Assembly: GCA_945861845.1 (NCBI GenBank)
Contig: CAMAWS010000064.1
Span: 1 to 10,838, forward strand
Direction: 5' to 3'
Source of the DNA: Candidatus Sulfopaludibacter sp. SbA3
Lineage (GTDB): Bacteria; Acidobacteriota; Terriglobia; 20CM-2-55-15
Length of the DNA: 10,838 nt
In this document: in pieces, positions 5,903 to 10,838 of the stretch
Position numbering within the stretch: position 1 is the stretch's first letter
How the letters are laid out: every line of letters begins with the position of its first letter
The notes under the pieces: generated by a model
Seen by the model: only the letters and a program-made list of their open reading frames with translations
The model's database searches: none
What the model was told of the DNA's origin: nothing
Made by a program: the position numbers and the translations under genes

Positions 5903-6781
5903 ATGTTTGAGAAAACCATAGCGGCGCCTGTCGAATTCAAGGGCATCGGCCTTCATACCGCCTTGCCGGCTTCGCTGCGGATTCTTCCCGCGCCCGCTGG
6001 AAAAGGAATCGTCTTCCGCCGCGTCGACCTCGATAACTTCGAAATACGGGCCGACGTCGGGTCTGTAGCCCGGGTTGCCTACGCCACGACGCTGATGAAC
6101 AGTGGCGTCTGGATTTCCACTGTCGAGCATCTGCTCTCGGCACTTTACGGAATGGGAATCGACAACGCTTACCTTGAGCTCGACAACTTCGAGGTGCCAA
6201 TACTTGACGGCAGCGCCCTGCCATACGTCGAAGCGATTGCCCGGGCGGGCATTACAACCGAAACCCGGCCGCGCCGGTACATTCGGATTCTGAAAGAATT
6301 TACGCTCTGCGATGGGCAAAAGACGCTGAGCATTCTTCCGTCGAACACATTCAGCATCAAGTACGATATCGATTTCCCGCACCCGCTGGTCGGAACGCAG
6401 GCGCTCGATTTCGAGATGACTCCCGAGAATTACGCGGAATTCATCGGGCCTGCGCGGACATTTGGCTTCTACAACGAAGTCGAGAAGCTGCGGGCGAGCG
6501 GGCTGATCCGCGGCGGATCGCTCGAGAACGCTATCGTGCTGACTGAAACAGGCATGCTCAACGATTCGCCCCTTCGATTCAAAGACGAATTTGTTCGCCA
6601 CAAGACGCTCGACCTGCTGGGCGATTTTGCGCTGATCGGCCAGCCCGTGCTCGGGCGCCTGATTGCAGATCGGGCGGGCCATGCGCTGCACACGCGTTTC
6701 GTCGGCGAGTTGCTCGATAGTACTTCTCATTGGACTTTCGACACGGCTCACGACGAAACCTCCATCCCGGCTCGCGCCTGA
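5903..6781 (+). CDS. lpxC: UDP-3-O-acyl-N-acetylglucosamine deacetylase
   Basis: A 292-residue cytoplasmic zinc enzyme that removes the acetyl group from UDP-3-O-acyl-GlcNAc, the committed step of lipid A synthesis. The family motifs are complete: GIGLHTA near residue 14, WISTVEHLLSAL with catalytic E75 and zinc ligand H76, DGSALPYVE (102-110), ARTFGFYNEV, RGGSLENAIVL, and LRFKDEFVRHKTLDLLGD with zinc ligands H233 and D237. AGHALH carries H260, the counterpart of E. coli H265. The length is slightly under the E. coli protein (305). It stands alone rather than in an ftsZ or lpxD-fabZ cluster. Its 3' end overlaps comF by 34 bp tail to tail. The ATG at 5903 starts MFEKTIAAPVEFKGIGLH as expected. 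Its presence shows a Gram-negative envelope. Confidence 0.97.
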   Translation: MFEKTIAAPVEFKGIGLHTALPASLRILPAPAGKGIVFRRVDLDNFEIRADVGSVARVAYATTLMNSGVWISTVEHLLSALYGMGIDNAYLELDNFEVPILDGSALPYVEAIARAGITTETRPRRYIRILKEFTLCDGQKTLSILPSNTFSIKYDIDFPHPLVGTQALDFEMTPENYAEFIGPARTFGFYNEVEKLRASGLIRGGSLENAIVLTETGMLNDSPLRFKDEFVRHKTLDLLGDFALIGQPVLGRLIADRAGHALHTRFVGELLDSTSHWTFDTAHDETSIPARA

Positions 6782-7470
6782 ATATCTCTTATTACCCTGG
6801 CCACCGTGAGAACTTCCACCCGCTCTGCGCCTGCACGTTTCAGGGTACGCGCAATTTCGTGCATGGTTGACCCGGTGGTGTAAACGTCGTCAACGACGAT
6901 GACGGTCCCGGGGAGCTTTCCTCCCGTTCGAACTTCGAATGCGCCCGCCAGGTTTCTCTGCCGCTCACTACGGCTGAGGCCCGTCTGGCTTGGCGTGTTC
7001 TTGCGGCGCCGCAACAACCGGCTGTTTACAGGTAGTCCGAGCTGGCGGGCAATCAACTCGGCCTGATTGAAGCCTCGATCGCCCTCGCGGGCGCGATGAA
7101 GAGGAACTGGAATGATCATGTTTCCAGTGAAAGGCTCCCGATCCAAACAGTGCTTGAGCAGCCTGCCGAGCACCTGAGCCATCGACACGCGATCCGAGTA
7201 CTTCAGGTGGTGAATGATCTCGCGGAGCGTGTCGTTGAACACGAATGCCGATCGTGCGAGGTCGAATGCGTGCTCGCCCTTACGGCAGGCGCCACAAAAA
7301 CCCTCGCTCGCCGGGGCGGGATCTCCGCATTGGTGGCACCAGGGCGGCTCAAGCGGCGCAAGAAGCGACCAACAGTTCGGGCATGCGGCGCCCCAGCGGC
7401 GCTCGTAGACTTGCGCCTTGCACAAGACGCAGGCAACAGGGAAGAAGAGATTCAGAATCGTGTCGATCAA
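6748..7470 (-). CDS. comF: ComF-family phosphoribosyltransferase-like protein
   Basis: A 240-residue ComF/GntX-type protein. The N-terminus has a double zinc-ribbon-like set of CxxC pairs: C14/C17 (CVLC), C30/C33 (CPNC), C45/C48 (CHQC) and C59/C62 (CGAC). The C-terminal PRTase domain has IIPVPLHRAREGDRGFNQAE (119-138), a TPSQTGLSRSERQRNL segment, and the PRPP-binding loop VIVVDDVYTTGST (190-202). ComF works in the uptake of transforming DNA as a cytoplasmic partner of the ComFA helicase and PriA. In bacteria without ComFA the role is less clear, and no other competence gene is visible here. The start at 7470 is TTG without a Shine-Dalgarno site, chosen because the family pattern LNLFFPVACVLC follows at once. 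It lies downstream of the rlmH terminator. Confidence 0.93.
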   Translation of the reverse strand: MIDTILNLFFPVACVLCKAQVYERRWGAACPNCWSLLAPLEPPWCHQCGDPAPASEGFCGACRKGEHAFDLARSAFVFNDTLREIIHHLKYSDRVSMAQVLGRLLKHCLDREPFTGNMIIPVPLHRAREGDRGFNQAELIARQLGLPVNSRLLRRRKNTPSQTGLSRSERQRNLAGAFEVRTGGKLPGTVIVVDDVYTTGSTMHEIARTLKRAGAERVEVLTVARVIRDIQARAGMEVSS

Positions 7471-7517
7471 GGGAGAAAAGGGAAGTTAGGAAAGGGCACT
7501 GAAAGTATAGCACCCGC

Positions 7518-7574
7518 GAAAAAGAGGGACAGTGAGCAATTTCCCGCGGAAATTGCTCACTGTCCCTCTTTTTC
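7518..7574. repeat. 27-bp perfect inverted repeat; REP/MITE-like and intrinsic terminator
   Basis: Arms 7518-7544 and 7548-7574 are exact reverse complements around a 3-nt centre (CGC). The inner part of each arm holds GGGACAGTGAGCAATTTCC and the outer part is A5 or T5 with a G or C at the tip. Read on the minus strand, it begins at the last base of the rlmH stop codon and ends in TTTTT, a textbook Rho-independent terminator for the obg-rlmH operon. It is much longer and more perfect than an ordinary terminator. The GGGACAGT-type core resembles REP palindromes linked to RAYT (IS200-like) transposases in many genomes, a resemblance from memory. No second copy is in this window. Confidence 0.85.
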
Positions 7575-8032
7575 TATTTCGAATACGGCAGGTTGTGGAT
7601 GATCGATAGCGCGCGATATAGCTGTTCGAGAAGGATGACTCGGCTGAGGTCGTGTGTATATGTCAGAGGCGACAGCGACCACAACAGGTCGGCCCGTGCC
7701 TTAACGTTTTCCGACATTCCGGCGTATCCGCCGATCACAAACGTCAGGTTGCGCGGGTCTTCCGACATGTGCTTGCCGGCGAACTTTGCGAATTCCCCTG
7801 AACTCCATGCCTTTCCCTTCGGATCCAAAACGATCACCCGGTCGGAGGAAGTCAGCGCCGCCAGCAGCTTTTCGCCCTCGGCCTCAATGCGCCGGGCGCC
7901 ATCACCCCTGGGCTCCTGGACCTCGGTAATCTCAAGCGGCAGAAAATGCCGGATACGAGAAATGTAGTCAAGAGACACTTCGGAAAGTGGGGTGCTCTTC
8001 GTTTTGCCGATCCAGACCGCGCGGAACTTCAT
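7574..8032 (-). CDS. rlmH: 23S rRNA pseudouridine(1915) N3-methyltransferase
   Basis: A 152-residue SPOUT methyltransferase that adds a methyl group to pseudouridine 1915 in helix 69 of 23S rRNA on the assembled 70S ribosome, using SAM. The trefoil-knot signatures are present: VIVLDPKGKAWSS (66-78), FVIGGYAGMSENV (98-110) and THDLSRVILLEQLYRA (126-141). The C-terminus reads PYSK, where most family members have YHK or YHR, so a conserved histidine is replaced by serine. The ATG at 8032 overlaps the stop of the sigma54 activator (ATGA), making it the last gene of the operon. The stop is followed directly by the long hairpin. Confidence 0.96.
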   Translation of the reverse strand: MKFRAVWIGKTKSTPLSEVSLDYISRIRHFLPLEITEVQEPRGDGARRIEAEGEKLLAALTSSDRVIVLDPKGKAWSSGEFAKFAGKHMSEDPRNLTFVIGGYAGMSENVKARADLLWSLSPLTYTHDLSRVILLEQLYRALSIIHNLPYSK

Positions 8033-8994
8033 TCCAGCCCGTATTTCTTGCGCTTTTCGAGAAGGGTTTTGCGGCTTATGCCGAGGATTTGGGCGGCCTT
8101 CACCTTCTTGCCCCGTGTCTGTTTGAGGATTTCGGTGATGTAGTCCTTTTCGACCTCTTCAAGCGAAAGCAACTTCGTGGACGAGCTTCTGGAAGCGCGC
8201 CATCGAGGAGGAAGGCCATCTGGAGTGATCTCGCTGCTCGATGACATCAACAGAGCGCGCTCGAGCGCATTGCGAAGTTCGCGGATATTTCCGGGGAAGT
8301 CGTATTCATCGAAAACAGCCTTGCAGTCCTTGTGCAGTCGCGAGTTCGCCTTGTATTTACGATCGAGTTGGGCCAGGAGGAACTCCGCCATCGGGAAAAT
8401 CTCAGGGCGGCGTTCATGCAGAGGCGGCACGCGAACTGTAATAAGGTTGAGCCTGAAAAAGAGGTCCTGGCGGAAAATCTGGCGATCCACCGCCTGCGCG
8501 AGGGGGACACTGGAGAGTGCAATGATGCGGGCATCCAGTTGAATCGACCTTGTGCCGCCCACGCGATAGTACTGTTTGGCCTCGACAACGCTGAGCAGCT
8601 TGGCCTGGACGTTCAGGTCCATGCTGGCGACTTCGTCCAGGACCACGGTGCCGCCCTGCCCCATGTCCAACTTTCCGACCTTGGAATTCACTGCGCCTGT
8701 GAACGCGCCGCGCTCGTAGCCGAACAGTTCGGACTCGACGAGTTCTTCGGGAAGCGAGCCGAAGTCGATCTTGATGAAGGGAGCGTCCCTGCGGGGGCTG
8801 TTGTAGTGGAGCCACTGCGCAAAAGCGTCTTTGCCGGTTCCACTCGGGCCTTCGATGAGTACCGTCGTTGTGCCTTCACGGACTCTTTCGAGGGTGCGGT
8901 AGACGGCTATCACAGGCGAGTCCGGCGCAAATACCATGGGGTAGGCCGGGATCACAGAAGCAGCCTGGGAGATTGCTGTTTCTGGCGCGCTCAC
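8029..8994 (-). CDS. sigma54 enhancer-binding protein without sensory domain
   Basis: A 321-residue bacterial enhancer-binding protein. After only about 25 N-terminal residues comes an AAA+ domain with Walker A GPSGTGKD (49-56), the sigma54-contacting loop GAFTGA (96-101), Walker B VVLDE (117-121), FRQDLFFRLNL with arginine fingers R175 and R181, and PGNIREL (234-240). A Fis-type helix-turn-helix follows at the C-terminus (VKAAQILGISRKTLLEKRKKYGL). It should remodel RNA polymerase-sigma54 at -24/-12 promoters by ATP hydrolysis. No receiver, GAF or PAS domain is present. Sensor I reads IIALSS in place of the usual IIAATN. The GTG at 8994 is chosen because it overlaps the rsfS stop (GTGA); the open frame further upstream lies inside rsfS. 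Its stop overlaps the rlmH start. Its target genes are unknown. Confidence 0.93.
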   Translation of the reverse strand: MSAPETAISQAASVIPAYPMVFAPDSPVIAVYRTLERVREGTTTVLIEGPSGTGKDAFAQWLHYNSPRRDAPFIKIDFGSLPEELVESELFGYERGAFTGAVNSKVGKLDMGQGGTVVLDEVASMDLNVQAKLLSVVEAKQYYRVGGTRSIQLDARIIALSSVPLAQAVDRQIFRQDLFFRLNLITVRVPPLHERRPEIFPMAEFLLAQLDRKYKANSRLHKDCKAVFDEYDFPGNIRELRNALERALLMSSSSEITPDGLPPRWRASRSSSTKLLSLEEVEKDYITEILKQTRGKKVKAAQILGISRKTLLEKRKKYGLE

Positions 8995-9356
8995 ACCGTT
9001 CGTTGCGTGACCAGTTCCTGCGCATCCCGCCGCTTGCCGGTCCGCCACAATCTTTCGAGATCGTAAAATTCCCGGGCGCGCGCCGAGAAAATGTGCACGA
9101 CAAAATCGAAGTAGTCGAGGAGTATCCATTCCCCTTCGCTGTGCCCTTCGATATGAAGCGGGCGTAGGCCGTCCTGTTTGAGTCTTTCCTCGATCGCATC
9201 TGCAATCGATTGGCTGTGCCGGCTCGAAGTGCCGGTACAAATAAAGAAGTAATCGGTAAAGGAGCAGATATCTCCAAGTTCGATGACAACCGGATCCTGC
9301 GCCTTCGTGTCGAGAGCTGCCTCGATTGCTTCGCTGAGTTGATATTCCTTGTCCAT
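8991..9356 (-). CDS. rsfS: ribosomal silencing factor
   Basis: A 121-residue RsfS/Iojap protein. It binds uL14 on the 50S subunit and blocks joining of the 30S subunit in starvation or stationary phase. Family motifs are all seen: ELGDICSFTDYFFICTGTSS (26-45), RHSQSIADAIEERLK, and EGHSEGEWILLDYFDFVVHI followed by FSARAREFYDLERLW. The ATG at 9356 gives the family start; the frame stays open upstream into nadD, but that part is unlike RsfS. It lies 37 nt after nadD, the only real gap in this operon. The stop overlaps the GTG of the sigma54 activator. Pairing with nadD and obg is common across bacteria. Confidence 0.96.
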   Translation of the reverse strand: MDKEYQLSEAIEAALDTKAQDPVVIELGDICSFTDYFFICTGTSSRHSQSIADAIEERLKQDGLRPLHIEGHSEGEWILLDYFDFVVHIFSARAREFYDLERLWRTGKRRDAQELVTQRTV

Positions 9357-9393
9357 TAAATGCTCTTGTTCTTCCCCGTTGTCATTACTGTCT

Positions 9394-10023
9394 TTACGAG
9401 TAGAGTTTGTTTTTTTCAATGTAGCTCCACACCTGCGATGGTAACCACTGCCGCACTTCACTGCCTCGTTTCAGATCCTCGCGAATTTCAGTTGATGAAA
9501 TAGGCTGTTCCACAAAGGGCAGATAGAAAACGGCATTGTTTGCAGACGGTCCTGCAGGCAACGTGACCGGCTGTTGTTCCTTGAGGACCTGGAATGGCGC
9601 GATATCCTCCCTGAACGGATATCCGGGGCGGTTCACAACCACCAGGTGCGCCAGGTCAAATAGATGCCTGTAGTTCTTCCATGTCCCAATCTCCTGGTAC
9701 ATGTCGGTTCCGACGATGAACAGCAGGCTGGCGCCAGCGTACAGGCGTCCCATTTGTTCAAGTGTCTCCACTGTGTAACGCTTTTCGAGGGCATCCACTT
9801 CTAAAGTAGAAATTCGAAAACCATTGAAGGGCAGAGTCGCCAGGGCGACCATCGCAAAACGATGGAAGGGCGAAGTGATCTCGCGTGCTTGCTTGTGAGG
9901 GGGAGAGAACGCGGGAACGAAATGAACCTCATCGACCTGAAAGATGCTCGCGACTGTTTGCGCCGATGCGAGATGTCCGTTATGGATGGGATCGAAGGTC
10001 CCGCCCAATATGGCAATCCTCAC
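9394..10023 (-). CDS. nadD: nicotinate-nucleotide adenylyltransferase
   Basis: A 209-residue cytoplasmic enzyme that joins ATP and nicotinate mononucleotide to make deamido-NAD, the shared step of de novo and salvage NAD synthesis. The nucleotidyltransferase signature [12 protein letters not shown] (7-18, with H14 and H17) is complete. So are YTVETL (83-88), [15 protein letters not shown] (102-116), NRPGY, and the ATP-binding ISSTEIRE (175-182). The start is GTG at 10023, sharing GTGA with the obg stop, so it is probably coupled to Obg translation. No later start would keep the GGTFDP motif. The length is usual for the family. Confidence 0.96.
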   Translation of the reverse strand: MRIAILGGTFDPIHNGHLASAQTVASIFQVDEVHFVPAFSPPHKQAREITSPFHRFAMVALATLPFNGFRISTLEVDALEKRYTVETLEQMGRLYAGASLLFIVGTDMYQEIGTWKNYRHLFDLAHLVVVNRPGYPFREDIAPFQVLKEQQPVTLPAGPSANNAVFYLPFVEQPISSTEIREDLKRGSEVRQWLPSQVWSYIEKNKLYS

Positions 10024-10838
10024 GATCCTTTGGATACCTCGTCTGCGGAAGAGAGCTTTTTCACCACTAATTCTTTCAACTCTTCGAGACCCTCGCCGGT
10101 TACGGAGGAAATCTTAACGAAGTCGAAATCGTTCTGTCTACACCATTGCTTCAGTTTGCGAACCTTTTCGGGGATTGCTGCATCCATCTTTGAAGCCACA
10201 ATCACCTTTGGCTTGAGCGGGAGTTCGGGGTTGTGTTCCGCGAGTTCCGAGTTGATGGAATGAAATTCATCCACGGGATCGCGGTCGCTCATGCCCGATA
10301 CATCGATAAGGTGAAGAATCAGGCTCGTGCGTTCAATGTGTTTCAAGAACTGAATGCCCAGGCCCGCGCCCAGGTGCGCGCCTTCGATCAGGCCTGGAAT
10401 GTCCGCCATCACGAATGACCTGTCCGGGTCCAGTGACACAACCCCGAGGTGCGGCTCAAGAGTGGTGAACGGGTAGTCGGCGATTTTCGGATGAGCCGCC
10501 GAGATCCGGGAAATCAGGGTCGACTTGCCGGCGTTTGGATATCCGACAAGGCCCACGTCCGCCAGCAGCTTCAATTCGAGGCGTAATATCCTTTCCTCGC
10601 CCGCCAGGCCGTCCTGTGCGCGTTGCGGCGTACGATTTATGGCAGTTGCATAATGCGCGTTGCCATGGCCGCCGCGGCCGCCTTTTGCCACTTCAACTCT
10701 TTCCCCGGATTCTGTGAAGTCGTGTACAAACTCGCCGGTCCCATCGTCGTACACGATTGTTCCAATCGGGATCAGAATATCGAGGTCTTCACCGCTGCTG
10801 CCGTGTCGCTTGGACCCTTCGCCATGACTGCCGCGTTC
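10020..10838 (-). CDS. obgE: Obg family GTPase, 5' end outside window
   Basis: The visible 272 residues cover the end of the glycine-rich Obg fold ([18 protein letters not shown], then [18 protein letters not shown]) and the whole G domain. G1 is [10 protein letters not shown] (about 10544-10515), switch I is [14 protein letters not shown]3 is [17 protein letters not shown]4 is SKMD and G5 is SSVTGEG. Obg binds the 50S subunit in late assembly and links GTP or ppGpp levels to growth. The protein ends soon after G5 (SADEVSKGS), so the C-terminal OCT domain found in some orthologues is missing, as in E. coli-unrelated short forms. The G4 motif has Ser for the usual Asn, a change tolerated in this family as far as I recall. 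The stop overlaps nadD. Confidence 0.95.
   Translation of the reverse strand, partial: ERGSHGEGSKRHGSSGEDLDILIPIGTIVYDDGTGEFVHDFTESGERVEVAKGGRGGHGNAHYATAINRTPQRAQDGLAGEERILRLELKLLADVGLVGYPNAGKSTLISRISAAHPKIADYPFTTLEPHLGVVSLDPDRSFVMADIPGLIEGAHLGAGLGIQFLKHIERTSLILHLIDVSGMSDRDPVDEFHSINSELAEHNPELPLKPKVIVASKMDAAIPEKVRKLKQWCRQNDFDFVKISSVTGEGLEELKELVVKKLSSADEVSKGS

Noticed and set aside
5792..6751. 319-codon minus-strand frame opposite lpxC
   Set aside because: It mirrors lpxC, whose every catalytic motif is present. The antisense product shows no recognisable domain, and long antisense frames are expected at this GC.
8995..9240. 82 extra in-frame codons upstream of the sigma54 activator GTG, which could be a longer N-terminus
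   Set aside because: They lie wholly inside rsfS in another frame, are low-complexity Arg/Gly-rich, and show no domain. The GTGA overlap is the natural start.
1..10838. CRISPR array or other regular repeat array
   Set aside because: No regularly spaced direct repeats were seen on either strand.

Overview
The window reads as a chromosomal segment of a Gram-negative bacterium of fairly high GC. Positions 3176-10838 carry conserved housekeeping genes, and positions 1-3174 carry accessory, partly decayed DNA. LpxC implies lipid A synthesis and hence an LPS outer membrane. The C-terminal style of the integrase remnant and the obg-nadD-rsfS-(sigma54 activator)-rlmH order suggest Acidobacteriota or a neighbouring phylum. 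That placement is an inference from memory of gene content, not a search result.

Accessory region (1-3174), ending 1 nt from the 3' end of a tRNA-Val gene: three PIN-domain toxin-antitoxin loci lie in series on the minus strand. Locus 1 (1-535) is a VapB/VapC pair whose toxin runs off the window; its promoter overlaps palindromes and predicts a leaderless mRNA. Locus 2 (648-1382) has an apparently intact UPF0175-like antitoxin, but its DUF3368-type PIN toxin is broken by an internal deletion plus frameshift. Locus 3 (1683-2482) is an intact PIN toxin plus RHH/UPF0175-like antitoxin in the opposite order (toxin first). It has lower GC and an archaeal-looking TATA box with no Shine-Dalgarno site for its first gene. 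Between loci 2 and 3 lies a roughly 300-nt stretch with only a small unrecognised ORF. From 2782 to 3174 lies the catalytic C-terminal part of a tyrosine recombinase, a remnant abutting tRNA-Val(GAC). The layout fits an old integrative element at the tRNA 3' end.

Core region, minus strand: tRNA-Val(GAC), with its promoter -35 box overlapping the polA stop codon, then polA (DNA polymerase I with intact 5'-nuclease and polymerase motifs and an apparently dead proofreading domain). lpxC is on the plus strand, divergent from polA across a 120-bp intergenic region with a palindrome and a short direct repeat. lpxC overlaps comF tail to tail by 34 bp.

A compact minus-strand operon, obg (partial) > nadD > rsfS > sigma54 enhancer-binding protein > rlmH, fills 7574-10838. 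Most junctions are 4-nt stop/start overlaps (GTGA or ATGA), so translation is probably coupled. The genes link ribosome assembly and silencing (Obg, RsfS, RlmH) and NAD synthesis (NadD) with an AAA+ transcription activator that lacks a sensory domain. The operon ends in a 27-bp perfect inverted repeat that looks like both an intrinsic terminator and a REP/MITE-type repeat; comF follows on the same strand.
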